From: JAYFQF01 sp034927285
GTDB taxonomy: Bacteria; Bacillota; Peptococcia; DRI-13; UBA5745
DNA: 64,000 nucleotides
Direction of reading: 5' to 3'
Assembly: GCA_034927285.1 (NCBI GenBank)
Contig: JAYFQF010000010.1
Location: forward strand, 1 to 64,000
The notes under the pieces were generated by a model. It saw nothing but the letters and a program-made list of their open reading frames with translations, was not told the DNA's origin and did not search any database. Both the position numbers and the translations under genes were made by a program. Of the stretch, positions 1-8,537 are shown piece after piece. The first letter of the stretch is position 1. Each line of letters opens with the position of its first letter.

Positions 1-297
1 CAGCAAAGGCAATAGCCATTCCTCGAAGCACCGGCTGTACTCCTTAGGCTTGCGCTGTTTAAAACTTTCGCCGCCGAAGCTCCGATTCAGGTTGTAAGGC
101 GGGTCCAGGATCAAAAGGTCCGCAGCGGCCGGAGGCAAAAAGGCCGCCGCTTCCTCCATAGGCTGGCAAAGGATTCGGTTTTCCACCTCCGCCAGTTCCG
201 CCTTTGCCGAAAGCCGAAGCAGCCGGGCCGTCAAACCCGGCTTTTCAGCCTCTTCCAGGCGTATCGTGCGGTTATAGGAGCTTCTGCCCTGATCCAT
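1..297 (-). CDS. DNA methyltransferase, N-terminal part (cut by window edge)
   Basis: Only the first 99 codons lie in the window; the gene runs off the left edge. The visible product begins MDQGRSSYNR and carries LILDPPYNL near residue 70, the motif IV (DPPY) of amino-methylating adenine or cytosine DNA methylases, which flips out and methylates the exocyclic amine. The ATG at 297 lies 10 bases after the cyclophilin stop on the same strand, so it is probably the last visible gene of the pdxY-asp23-cyclophilin unit. The ribosome binding site is weak. Whether it belongs to a restriction system or is an orphan cannot be judged because neighbours to the left are missing. Confidence 0.7.
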   Translation of the reverse strand, partial: MDQGRSSYNRTIRLEEAEKPGLTARLLRLSAKAELAEVENRILCQPMEEAAAFLPPAAADLLILDPPYNLNRSFGGESFKQRKPKEYSRCFEEWLLPLL

Positions 298-307
298 TGG
301 GCAAAGC

Positions 308-862
308 CTACAGAATGTCAATGACCTTGGGCGCTTCGTATTCCACGCCAAAGGTATCCACCGTCACCGTGTCCATCAGGATCGTCCGCATGGGACGATC
401 CGTATAGTCCCGGGGGGCATCGACAATCTTGTCCACCGTCTCCATGCCGGAAATCACCCGGCCAAAGGCCGCATAATCGCCGTCCAGATGAGGAGCGTCC
501 CCTGTCATGATAAAGAATTGGCTGCCGGCGGAATTGGGGTCCATCCCCCGGGCCATGGAAATCACGCCCCGGGTATGCTTTAAGGGATTGGTAAAGCCGT
601 TGGAGGCAAATTCGCCGGGCAAGCCATATTCCGGGCCGCCGGTGCCGGTGCCGTGGGGACAGCCTCCCTGGATCATGAAGCCGGGAATAATCCGGTGAAA
701 GCTCAGACCGTTATAATACCCGGTCTCCACCAGATAGATGAAATTTTTCACCGTATTGGGCGCCGCCTCCGGCTCCAGCTCAATTATGATATCAGCAGTC
801 TCCGCCAGCAGCGGATTCTGGTCTTTCATCATTTTGATGGTCACCTGGGGTTTCTGATTCAT
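308..862 (-). CDS. Peptidyl-prolyl cis-trans isomerase, cyclophilin type
   Basis: Cytoplasmic cyclophilin of 184 residues with no signal peptide. It catalyses cis-trans isomerisation of peptide bonds before proline and helps protein folding. Diagnostic stretches are FHRIIPGFMIQGG and GSQFFIMTG, which hold the catalytic Arg and the Gln/Phe binding pocket of cyclophilin A. I chose the ATG at 862 because GAGAGGAG sits 8 bases upstream; an in-frame start at 886 has no such site. The first 71 bases overlap the 3' end of the upstream Asp23-like gene in another frame, suggesting translational coupling. Confidence 0.93.
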   Translation of the reverse strand: MNQKPQVTIKMMKDQNPLLAETADIIIELEPEAAPNTVKNFIYLVETGYYNGLSFHRIIPGFMIQGGCPHGTGTGGPEYGLPGEFASNGFTNPLKHTRGVISMARGMDPNSAGSQFFIMTGDAPHLDGDYAAFGRVISGMETVDKIVDAPRDYTDRPMRTILMDTVTVDTFGVEYEAPKVIDIL

Positions 863-1226
863 TTTCTGCGCTCCTCTCTTTTTCAAACCGGATCAGCCGC
901 GTAACATATACGTCCACCGCCGACACATCGTATCCGGTATAAAGCTTGGTCCGTTCTGCCGCCTCCCGGCGGATTTTGGCCACCACCTGGGGGATATTGG
1001 CGCCGTAAAGCAAAGCGATCCGGATCTCGTAAGCCAGTTGTTCCTGGTTTTCCTCACCCGGCTCAGGCCGCCTGACGGTAATCACAGGCCGGACGCTCTT
1101 CTCTCCCAGCAAAGGGGCCAGGGGATTTTTCGGTTCATAGGTATAAATTTCGTCAAACTCTTCCAGCAGGAGCCGGATGATTTCCCGAAAAACATCGTCG
1201 TGAATGTTGGTGATACCGACTACCAT
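792..1226 (-). CDS. Asp23/Gls24-family protein
   Basis: Product of 144 residues starting MVVGITNIHDD. The core matches the Asp23 (alkaline shock protein 23) family: a beta-rich start, then LLYGANIPQVVAKIRREA and the tail motif YTGYDVSAVDVYVTRL. Family members are small envelope-stress or membrane-associated proteins of unclear biochemical function. Start chosen at 1226 because AGGAGG lies 7 bases upstream; an in-frame start at 1265 would lie inside the pdxY-like gene. A charged C-terminal tail (about 25 residues) extends beyond the domain and overlaps the cyclophilin gene. Confidence 0.75.
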   Translation of the reverse strand: MVVGITNIHDDVFREIIRLLLEEFDEIYTYEPKNPLAPLLGEKSVRPVITVRRPEPGEENQEQLAYEIRIALLYGANIPQVVAKIRREAAERTKLYTGYDVSAVDVYVTRLIRFEKERSAENESETPGDHQNDERPESAAGGDC

Positions 1227-1237
1227 AAGCGTGCCTC

Positions 1238-2128
1238 CTATTCCTCGTCCCGCTGGTCCAGCCACTCGAAGCTTCCCGGGTTCACGGGACCGTTTAAGCT
1301 GTTTAACACCCGCTCCAGCAACACGCCGTTACGGCGGGGATAGTCAAAACCGTAACTGGCCCGGATGGCCTGGGTGACAAACTGCACGCTGCGGTCCAGG
1401 GCCACGGGCAGGCTGTCGCCCTGCAAAAGGCTGCCGGTCAATACGCTGGTAAACACGTCCCCGGTCCCCGGATAATGGGCGGGGATATAGATGCAAGGTA
1501 CCCGCCAAAAGTGGCGCCCCTTGCCGTCAAAAGCCACTACGCTGGTATCCCGGCCCCGGCGGTACAAGGGAGCGCTGGTGATCACCACCGTTTTCGGCCC
1601 CATATCCGCCAGCCTGACCAGCCACTCCTTCAGCCTCTCCTCATCCAGGTCCGCCCGGTATTCCTCGCCTAACAGCAGCGCCGCTTCCGTCAGGTTCGGT
1701 GTGATCACGTCGGCTTTGCGGATCAGCCGCCGCATCCCCAATACCATTTCCATATCCATGGTATCGTACAGCTTGCCTTCGTCGGCCAGCACCGGATCCA
1801 CTACCACCAAAGGATTGTTGATCCGCTGCTTCTCAATGAACCCCGCCACCAGTTCCACCTGGCTGGGAGATCCCAGAAAACCGCTGTAAATGCTATGGAA
1901 ACGCAGGCCCAGTTCCTGCCAGTGTTCCATACATCGTCTCATAAAATCCGTCAGATCCAAAAAGGCATAATGCTCAAAGCCGCCGGTATGGGTGGACAGA
2001 AGCGCCGTGGGCAAGGCCACAGCCTGGGCCCCCATGGTGGAAAGAATCGGAATGACCACGGACAGGGAGTTCCGGCCAAAGCCCGAAAGATCATGAATGG
2101 CCGCTACCCGGGGAATATAAGGCCCCAT
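1238..2128 (-). CDS. pdxY: Pyridoxal/pyridoxamine kinase-like protein (PfkB/ribokinase fold)
   Basis: A 296-residue kinase of the PdxK/PdxY branch, which phosphorylates pyridoxal or pyridoxamine to supply PLP. Visible motifs: VAAIHDLSGFGRNSL at the N-terminus (vitamin-binding Ser region), VVDPVLADEGKLY, ITPNLTEA, and the C-terminal anion-hole motif PGTGDVF with the catalytic Asp. Start taken at the ATG at 2128, 5 bases after GGAGGAG. It leads a compact minus-strand unit, with the Asp23-like gene starting 11 bases after its stop. Substrate preference within the family is inferred, not shown. Confidence 0.85.
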   Translation of the reverse strand: MGPYIPRVAAIHDLSGFGRNSLSVVIPILSTMGAQAVALPTALLSTHTGGFEHYAFLDLTDFMRRCMEHWQELGLRFHSIYSGFLGSPSQVELVAGFIEKQRINNPLVVVDPVLADEGKLYDTMDMEMVLGMRRLIRKADVITPNLTEAALLLGEEYRADLDEERLKEWLVRLADMGPKTVVITSAPLYRRGRDTSVVAFDGKGRHFWRVPCIYIPAHYPGTGDVFTSVLTGSLLQGDSLPVALDRSVQFVTQAIRASYGFDYPRRNGVLLERVLNSLNGPVNPGSFEWLDQRDEE

Positions 2129-2391
2129 TGTTTCTCCTCCTGCGGATGTGTTAATATAAAAGTATGACATATTTAAATATGATATAATTCGCATAGCTCA
2201 TTATATCATGAACTCTGATCTCAACGCGGCCGGCTCTTTACTTCCTGTCAGCCGGGCGGCCCGCCACGGGCGGTGATTTATGATGAAATTCACTGCGTTT
2301 ATTATATCACAAATCAATGGCGGCTGCATTACCGGCTTGTTTTATCAAAGGGCTGATCCGGAGAAGCTTTGTCCGGAAAGGAGAGAATATT

Positions 2392-4200
2392 ATGGAAGAA
2401 TCCGAAAGACATCCCGGATTATCCGGAGAAAGACCGGCGCCGGTCCGGCACCGGCCGGCGGGCGAATCCGCTAATCCCGGTTCCGCGGCGGATCCAGAAA
2501 CACAGCAGACCGCTTCTGCCCCGGAGACGGAAGCTGCCGGAAACCGCCGGGAGGAGGAAACATCCCCGGGAAACTTCAGGCGCAACGCCATGCGCCGGGC
2601 AGGACGCCGCCGGCGCAGCCGGCAGCGGCTCCTATGGCTGGCGCTGCCGTTGATGCTGGTTTTCTCGATCCTTGGCCTTTGGCGTTTTGCCGGCAGTACC
2701 CCTGACGCCGGCTATACCCCGCCCCGGGTGGTGCTGCTGCCTTTGGACAGCCGCCCGGTAAATACCGAGCTCCCCATCCAGCTGGCTTCTGCCGGCGGCA
2801 TTTCCGTTACCAGCCCGGAAGCCGCCATATTGGATCAGTTCCTGACGCCCAGCCAACCGGAGCCCCTTTACGAATGGCTGAAAGCCAACACCGGAGGCAG
2901 TGACGAAGTAGTGATCCTCCATGTTAATCAGCTGCTTTTCGGCGGCCTGCTCAATTCCCGGGAGGAGGTCCAGTACCGGGACGCCTCGGACAAGCTGCTG
3001 GCTTTGCAGGATTATCTTTTACAGCTCCCTCCCAAGCCCAATCAGAAAATGGTGCTGATTTATATCCTGCCCCGGCTTTTGCCCAGCCAGTACGATCAGG
3101 AGATGTGGGCTTATGAAAAAGAGTTGACAGAGCTTTCTCAGCTGAAGCACAAAATGTCTGCCGATCCCGAAGATCTCTCCCTTTATTCCCGGGTCTATGA
3201 GCTGGAGAGCGCTGTTCCCCAGGAAATCCGTCACCGTTATGAGACCTTATATGTCCAGGCCTACAATACCGGCTTAAATCTCCTGGATTGGGCGGGCCAG
3301 GGTTATGCCGACGAAGTGCTGATCGGTTTAGACGACAGCGCCGAATACGGGCTGAACATCAAAGTTTTCAACGACTTAAAAAGCATTGCGGCCCAGCGGG
3401 GCCTGACCAAGGCATTTTTTCTCCACGGTGCCGACGAACTGGCCGCCCTGGCCATCGCCCGCCACAGCCTGGAGCTGGGCGCGGACAGCGCCACTTTCCA
3501 TCTGACCTGGCTGACTCCCGGCCAGGAAGAAACGATCTTCCCTTATGAAGCCGCTCCCCTGCGCCAAAATTATGCCGAAAAGGTGAACTACCTTTATTAC
3601 GGAAAACCGGAGGGCGCCGGCAGCCCGCTGGAAAAGTATATCTATTTGAACTCCGGCCAGGAACTGTCGGCAGAGGAAATGACCGCGGCCTGGGAAGCCG
3701 TCAGGAATGACCGGCGCCCCCAGGGTTCTTTGGCCGGCCTGGCCGATGTGGCCAAGGTGAACGGCTCCTGGCAGCCTTTCATCGACGCCATCGGCGTGGA
3801 TAAGGTCTACGACTATGTGGATGCTTACGCCGGCTGGAATACCGCGGGCAACAGCCTGGGCACGGTGATCGCTCAGCTGGTTTTTGAGGAGCGGGGCCAG
3901 AGCCTGACCGGCACGGCGGCCAGGGAAAGCCGGCAAGCGATAAAGGCCCTGCAGCGGCTGCGGCTTCTGGACGATTACCTCTATCAGTCCGTAGTCCGCC
4001 CGGAGTTTATTCAGTGGACCAAGGATCAGGGTTTCAATTATCTGGTTTTCGGCGACCGCTGGCAGGAAGCCAATGAAAAAATCCAGGCCATGATGGCGGA
4101 AGCTGCCGCGCCTTATGAACTGTTTAAAGGTTTTTCTTATCGTTTCCGCTTCCCCTGGCCGCGCTATTTTGAGATCGGGATCCAGGAAGCCCGGGAGTAG
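2392..4200 (+). CDS. DUF4127 family membrane-anchored protein
   Basis: A 602-residue protein whose C-terminal 480 residues match DUF4127: LLPLDSRPVNTELP near residue 115, HVNQLLFGGLLNSR, and GLDDSAEYGLN. The function of the family is unknown; it occurs mainly in Firmicutes. Residues 1-78 are a charged, Pro/Glu/Arg-rich cytoplasmic stretch, followed by one transmembrane segment at about 79-97, so the domain is predicted to be extracytoplasmic and anchored. ATG 2392 is preceded by AAAGGAGAG at good spacing; an upstream in-frame start at 2317 has none. It stands alone on its strand. Confidence 0.85.
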   Translation: MEESERHPGLSGERPAPVRHRPAGESANPGSAADPETQQTASAPETEAAGNRREEETSPGNFRRNAMRRAGRRRRSRQRLLWLALPLMLVFSILGLWRFAGSTPDAGYTPPRVVLLPLDSRPVNTELPIQLASAGGISVTSPEAAILDQFLTPSQPEPLYEWLKANTGGSDEVVILHVNQLLFGGLLNSREEVQYRDASDKLLALQDYLLQLPPKPNQKMVLIYILPRLLPSQYDQEMWAYEKELTELSQLKHKMSADPEDLSLYSRVYELESAVPQEIRHRYETLYVQAYNTGLNLLDWAGQGYADEVLIGLDDSAEYGLNIKVFNDLKSIAAQRGLTKAFFLHGADELAALAIARHSLELGADSATFHLTWLTPGQEETIFPYEAAPLRQNYAEKVNYLYYGKPEGAGSPLEKYIYLNSGQELSAEEMTAAWEAVRNDRRPQGSLAGLADVAKVNGSWQPFIDAIGVDKVYDYVDAYAGWNTAGNSLGTVIAQLVFEERGQSLTGTAARESRQAIKALQRLRLLDDYLYQSVVRPEFIQWTKDQGFNYLVFGDRWQEANEKIQAMMAEAAAPYELFKGFSYRFRFPWPRYFEIGIQEARE

Positions 4201-4293
4201 GCCAGCCCGCTACAGAAATAAATCGGTTCTTGGTTGAATCCGCGGCAATAATGCGGCGGATTCAAGGAAAAGGAACAGCAAACAGAAACGGCA

Positions 4294-4334
4294 ATCATAA
4301 AAACAGGCTGCTGAAATTTTAGTTTACAGCAGCC
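4294..4334 (-). terminator. Intrinsic terminator of the RelA/SpoT-domain gene
   Basis: Read on the minus strand, GGCTGCTG pairs with CAGCAGCC around a 13-base loop, followed by TGTTTTTATG. It starts about 15 bases beyond the stop of the gene ending at 4350. Confidence 0.75.
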
Positions 4335-4349
4335 ATGGCAAATTCGATT

Positions 4350-5846
4350 TCAGGTATTTTTCAGCATTTGCCGGAACTGCCGGCTGATGGTATCTTTCTT
4401 GGCCTGGATACTCTCCCGGGTGCCGTCCTCTCCGATATAGGAAGCCACCCATTGGATCGCGTCCATCAGGTGATTCAATGTTTCCTGGTAGATCATCTGG
4501 ATTTTGCCGTATTCCACCAAAACCTCGGCGGTAATCACCAGGATATCGTCCCGGATCATGTCGGCCATCTCCTTATCCAGCCGGCGATAGATCGGTTCAT
4601 AAAGCTCCGGCGCGGAGTAGGCCTTATACAGGACGTAAACGAACAGCTCCAGGTCTTCGATGCAGCTGCCGTCTTCAATTTCAAAAAGCATTTTGAAAAA
4701 CACATGCCACTCATAATCGGTATTGGCCAGCTGATAAAGCTGGCGTCCCAGCAGCATGCTGAACTGATTATCCGCCTGAAAGTTCCGTTCAAAAACGATT
4801 TTCTCTTCAAAATTGGTCATCTTATTTTTAGCTTTCAGGAACTTATCGGAAATACGGAAGAGCATATGCTGCAGCTCTTCCTGGGTGGCGTCGCTGCTTT
4901 TTCTGGCTACATAAAAGCCCAGCACCTCACAGGTCTTGCGGAAATCCACCGTAAAACCCAAAGAATCCGCCATTTTCTTCATATACATATTACTGATCAT
5001 CCGGGCCAGGAAGTTTCCGTAGCCCAGGTCGGCAAAAATATGCCGCGGCTCTTTTTTGGGGGTGATCCGCTCGGTCAGAAGCTGCAGCATGGCGTCGATC
5101 CCGTTTAAGTTATTCTTCAGGGTATCCAGGGCGTTCCGGACAAATTCGTCGTCCGGCAGGTAGCTGTTGTTTTTATATACCAGTTCATGCTCAACCTCAG
5201 ACCAGAAAGAATTGATCATGGACTTAATCTGCAGCTCAAAGCGGATACGCCGGCGGTCCTTCAGATAAAGGCCGTCCACCCGGTACACCTCAAAGCCGTT
5301 TTTCTGGATCTGAGGCTGAGGCATGCCAAGCCAAAAAAAGAGGTTCGGCAGGGCGGGATCATAAAACATCCCTTCTTCCGTGGTTAAAAAGAAGTTTTCC
5401 CGCAGGCGGGTGTAAATTTTTACTTCGTCGGCGGTAAAGCGGCACTCCACCATAATGCCCAGCACGTCGGGTATACTGCTCAAAATCACCGAAGGCTTCC
5501 GGTATTGTTTATACAGCTCCCGCCGGATAATTTTTTCCTTCAGGCTGGTTCTGGTTTTTATCCGATGCTTGAAGGCAACGATCTGATTGTTTTCTTCCTG
5601 CAGCATGGGCGCCAAAAGAGCAATGATTTCCTGAGCGGCCTGCTCATAGCAATCCCGGTTGGCGTCCAGCAAATCCGCGGCCTCATCGATGACCCGAAAC
5701 AGCTCCAGGCGGTTATCCTCAGGCTCTTCAGCGGAGGACTTTTCCTTCCCTGGCAGACCGGCGGCAACAGGCCTGCTATCGGCGATTGCCGGATGATCGG
5801 CAATGGACCTATTATCGGATAACATCGGGCTGTGGCTTTCTTCCAT
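4350..5846 (-). CDS. RelA/SpoT-domain protein with long unknown C-terminal half
   Basis: 498 residues. Residues about 90-225 form a (p)ppGpp synthetase-type domain: RIKTRTSLKEKI, then SIPDVLGIMVECRF (Asp127 at the metal-site position of the family's D-x-x-G-x-R motif), then FELQIKSMINSFWSEVEHE with Glu204 at the position of the EVQIRT glutamate. There is no HD hydrolase domain before it and no TGS/ACT after it, as in small alarmone synthetases, yet the C-terminal 270 residues are a helical region I do not recognise. Synthesis of pppGpp or a related nucleotide is likely but not proven. GGAG precedes the start. Residues 1-45 are low complexity. Confidence 0.75.
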   Translation of the reverse strand: MEESHSPMLSDNRSIADHPAIADSRPVAAGLPGKEKSSAEEPEDNRLELFRVIDEAADLLDANRDCYEQAAQEIIALLAPMLQEENNQIVAFKHRIKTRTSLKEKIIRRELYKQYRKPSVILSSIPDVLGIMVECRFTADEVKIYTRLRENFFLTTEEGMFYDPALPNLFFWLGMPQPQIQKNGFEVYRVDGLYLKDRRRIRFELQIKSMINSFWSEVEHELVYKNNSYLPDDEFVRNALDTLKNNLNGIDAMLQLLTERITPKKEPRHIFADLGYGNFLARMISNMYMKKMADSLGFTVDFRKTCEVLGFYVARKSSDATQEELQHMLFRISDKFLKAKNKMTNFEEKIVFERNFQADNQFSMLLGRQLYQLANTDYEWHVFFKMLFEIEDGSCIEDLELFVYVLYKAYSAPELYEPIYRRLDKEMADMIRDDILVITAEVLVEYGKIQMIYQETLNHLMDAIQWVASYIGEDGTRESIQAKKDTISRQFRQMLKNT

Positions 5847-5947
5847 ATCTTACTCTCCTTTTCCCCTCAGCGGCATCTTATCTTTGACCGGACCTGACCT
5901 GCGTCAGGTCTTCGCCTTTGTTTATCCCCGGCACGGCAGGCAGAGGG

Positions 5948-6628
5948 TCAGGGCAAAGGATTTTTCTCTTCCGCCGGACCTGCCTGTTTACCTGCTCCGC
6001 TAAGGACCGGCCCCCGCCTGGGATCCAGACTTTTCAGCAAGGCCGGAAAATCGTCCCCGGTCACCTGCAGATAAAGTCTCTTTGCCGTGTCCTGGCAATT
6101 CCCCTGATTCAGTTCCTTCCCCAAAGGAAAGCTGCCCAGAACTTGCGCTGCCTGCCACAAGGCGTCCAGCAACTGCCGGTCTTCCTGATTCCGATTGTAG
6201 ATACTGTCCAACAGTCCGAAGACCGAAGCGATAGCGCATTGGTCAAATTTTTTGCCGTTGCTGAACAGCCCAAAGCCCATATAGCTGAAGCGGAAATAAA
6301 GCTTTCCCTTAAACATCAGAGTAGCGGAAAAAGCGCTTTTTGCATAGCCCTTATACGGAATAATCCGGGCCGGAAAAGTAAAAGGGCGCTCTTCTTCCCA
6401 GTTGGCGCATTTCTCCAGTTCGCTTCCCAGCTTCAGCTGCTCCATCAGCCGCTGGGCGGCGGCCAGGGAGGTTTTTTTATCCACCAGCACCTGACAGGTA
6501 TAAAGCAAGAAAAACAATACGTCGGGGTATCTGGCCGGCAGGCCCTGCGGTTTGGCATAAAGATGGCCGATAACCTCCAGCTCTTTGCCATAGAACGCCA
6601 TTTCGGATTGAAGGTCATGCAAAAACAT
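5948..6628 (-). CDS. Hypothetical protein upstream of the RelA/SpoT-domain gene
   Basis: 226 residues, no family recognised. It has no signal peptide or clear membrane segment; the middle is aromatic-rich (YFRFSYMGFGLFSNGKKFDQ) and the last 30 residues are Pro/Gly-rich and probably disordered. Start ATG 6628 has AGAGGAAC upstream. It ends about 100 bases before the RelA/SpoT-domain gene on the same strand, so the two probably form one transcription unit and may act together; that is inference from position only. Confidence 0.6.
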   Translation of the reverse strand: MFLHDLQSEMAFYGKELEVIGHLYAKPQGLPARYPDVLFFLLYTCQVLVDKKTSLAAAQRLMEQLKLGSELEKCANWEEERPFTFPARIIPYKGYAKSAFSATLMFKGKLYFRFSYMGFGLFSNGKKFDQCAIASVFGLLDSIYNRNQEDRQLLDALWQAAQVLGSFPLGKELNQGNCQDTAKRLYLQVTGDDFPALLKSLDPRRGPVLSGAGKQAGPAEEKNPLP

Positions 6629-6657
6629 AATTGTTCCTCTTCCCGTTATAAAATGGG

Positions 6658-6693
6658 AAATAAGGGAGCGACCATAAGCCGCTCCCTTATTTT
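6658..6693 (-). terminator. Hairpin after the oligopeptide-binding protein gene
   Basis: A 13-bp stem (AAATAAGGGAGCG pairing with its complement across a 10-base loop) lies between the substrate-binding protein stop and the unknown gene at 6628. It is nearly symmetric and the better T-run reads on the plus strand, so direction is uncertain; by position it ends the opp unit. Confidence 0.6.
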
Positions 6694-6740
6694 TTAGTTT
6701 AGATTACAGTACTCGCCACTGATAGCGTACTCCCGGGAGC

Positions 6741-8297
6741 TCAGCTGAAGGACATCTCGGAAATGTAGATACGGCTGTCCTCACGGAGCTTCCAGTTCAG
6801 GTTGGCGGCGCCGCCGTGCAGGTCGTCCAGGATCAGCAGGTAGATGGCGAAAGGATCGTCATAGAGCTTCTGCACCAGTTCATCATAGATCGCCTCCCGT
6901 TTCGCGGGATCCATCTCGGATTTAGCTTCTTCGATCATCTTGTCGTATTCGGCGTTCACTACACCGGTCTGAGTGCCGGTGCTGTGCAGGATCGCGGAAT
7001 AGGTACGGTCCATATCGAAGAACTCGTTGGAGGTGGAGGAGAACTGCAGGTCGGGGGTCTTGCTTCTGTCAAAGAGGATATCCAGCCATTCATTCCAGCT
7101 GACGAATTTGGTTTCGATGTTGAAGCCGGCCTCGGTCAGGTTGGCTGCCACAGCCTCGGTGACCTCGCCGTCTTTCAGCCAGCGGCCGCGCTCGGAGAGC
7201 AGCTGGATGACTTCGCCGTTATAACCGGCCTGAGCCATCAGTTCTTTAGCCTTCGCTACATCATAGGGATAAGCGCTGACTTTGTCGGAATAACCGAAGT
7301 AACCGTCACGGCCCATCTGGCCTTCGCAGGGACGGGCATAACCGGCGAACAGAGCGTCGGCGATGCCTTCCCGGTCGATGGCGTAGTTCATAGCCTGACG
7401 CAGCTCTTTATTTACCATCAAGCCGGAGAACTGATTGAAGCGGACCCAGTAAGTCTCAACGCCGGGGCCGGACAGAACCTGAGGCAGGTCGGCCACGTAT
7501 TCGGGATACATATTCACAGCCAGGTCGATCTCACCGGTCTTCAGAGCGGAGGAGCGGGTTACGACTTCCTCGATAAAGCGATAGGTGGCTTTTTCCAGGA
7601 CAGGCTGCTCGCCCCAGTACTCGGGATTTCTGGTGATGACGACTTCAACGCCGCGGGTCCAGTGGTCCAGTTTGTAGGGGCCGGTGCCGTTGGCTACCAG
7701 GGTCAGCTGTTCGTTGGTATGAGCTTCGGTAAACTCTTTGTCCACCATATCCAGCTTGGTCAGTCTCTTCAGCAGGATGGGGTCGGGCTGCTGGGTGATG
7801 ATCTGGAAGGTCTTATCGTCCACTTTCACGGCTTCTTTAATGGTTTCGAAGTCGGAGAGGATCTGGGAACCGAAATCGGGATCGATGATCCGGTTTACGG
7901 AGAATACGGCGTCGTCTACGGTGAAGTCTCCGCCATCGTGGAACTTAACGCCATCCCGGATAGTGAACTGCCAGGTCAGCTCGTCGATATTCTCATAGCC
8001 GGTGGCCAGGCAGGGTTCGGGCTCCAGGGTATCGCCGTTCAATTTATATAAGGGCTCGAATACAGACCAGGTAATGGTACGCATATTTCCATCGTCAGGA
8101 TACTGGGGGTCCATGGTGGTGGGCTCGCCCTGAATAGCCAGTACGATGTCCGTCTTGGGTGTGCCGGAAGCGGCGCCGGGGTCAGGCTGGTTATTATCCG
8201 CAGGCGGCGGCGTAGTGGTACCGGAATCTCCGCCACAACCGGCCAGCAAACCAATAGCCATCAAACAGATCAACAAAATGCTCAACGATTTTTTCAT
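6741..8297 (-). CDS. Oligopeptide ABC transporter substrate-binding lipoprotein (family 5)
   Basis: 518 residues. N-terminal lipoprotein signal with lipobox LLAGC (Cys21), then a Gly/Thr/Pro-rich linker. The mature part follows the SBP family 5 pattern: GEPTTMDPQY, TWQFTIRDGVKFHDGGDFT, VNRIIDPDF, GTGPYKLDHW and a C-terminal QKLYDDPFAIYL segment. It captures peptides or similar ligands outside the membrane and delivers them to the OppBC permease. TAGGGAGG precedes the ATG. It is the last gene of the oppDBCF group, separated from oppF by 240 bases, so it may also have its own promoter and higher expression than the permease genes. Confidence 0.93.
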   Translation of the reverse strand: MKKSLSILLICLMAIGLLAGCGGDSGTTTPPPADNNQPDPGAASGTPKTDIVLAIQGEPTTMDPQYPDDGNMRTITWSVFEPLYKLNGDTLEPEPCLATGYENIDELTWQFTIRDGVKFHDGGDFTVDDAVFSVNRIIDPDFGSQILSDFETIKEAVKVDDKTFQIITQQPDPILLKRLTKLDMVDKEFTEAHTNEQLTLVANGTGPYKLDHWTRGVEVVITRNPEYWGEQPVLEKATYRFIEEVVTRSSALKTGEIDLAVNMYPEYVADLPQVLSGPGVETYWVRFNQFSGLMVNKELRQAMNYAIDREGIADALFAGYARPCEGQMGRDGYFGYSDKVSAYPYDVAKAKELMAQAGYNGEVIQLLSERGRWLKDGEVTEAVAANLTEAGFNIETKFVSWNEWLDILFDRSKTPDLQFSSTSNEFFDMDRTYSAILHSTGTQTGVVNAEYDKMIEEAKSEMDPAKREAIYDELVQKLYDDPFAIYLLILDDLHGGAANLNWKLREDSRIYISEMSFS

Positions 8298-8537
8298 GAA
8301 TTTCCCTCCCTAAAAATTTTGAACATTGGTAAATTGGGTACTGCACGATACCTGATTCGCTAAACCTGCTGGGCAGCCCCCCCTTTCCCAGAATCAATTG
8401 TAAATATACAAACTTTTACAAAACTTGATCTTTACGGAGCAGCAGATTTTACAGACAGTTTAAAAATTTCTACACAAATTTCAAAATTCCTGCTTGTGGC
8501 AAAACTTTAGCGATAAACAAGGGAAAAAATGGAGATT
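8298..8537. other. Intergenic region between oppF and the binding-protein gene
   Basis: 240 AT-rich bases with no gene. At 8398-8421 TTGTAAA and TTTACAA form a 7-10-7 inverted repeat that could be an operator or part of a promoter for the binding-protein gene. No convincing terminator is seen, so read-through from oppF is possible. Confidence 0.4.

Noticed and set aside
4335..5108. Long open frame on the plus strand opposite the RelA/SpoT-domain gene
   Set aside because: It lies entirely antisense to a gene with clear domain homology, lacks a ribosome binding site, and its translation shows no recognisable family.
6816..8051. 411-codon plus-strand open frame
   Set aside because: Antisense shadow of the oligopeptide-binding protein; GC-rich codon bias of that gene keeps the opposite frame open.
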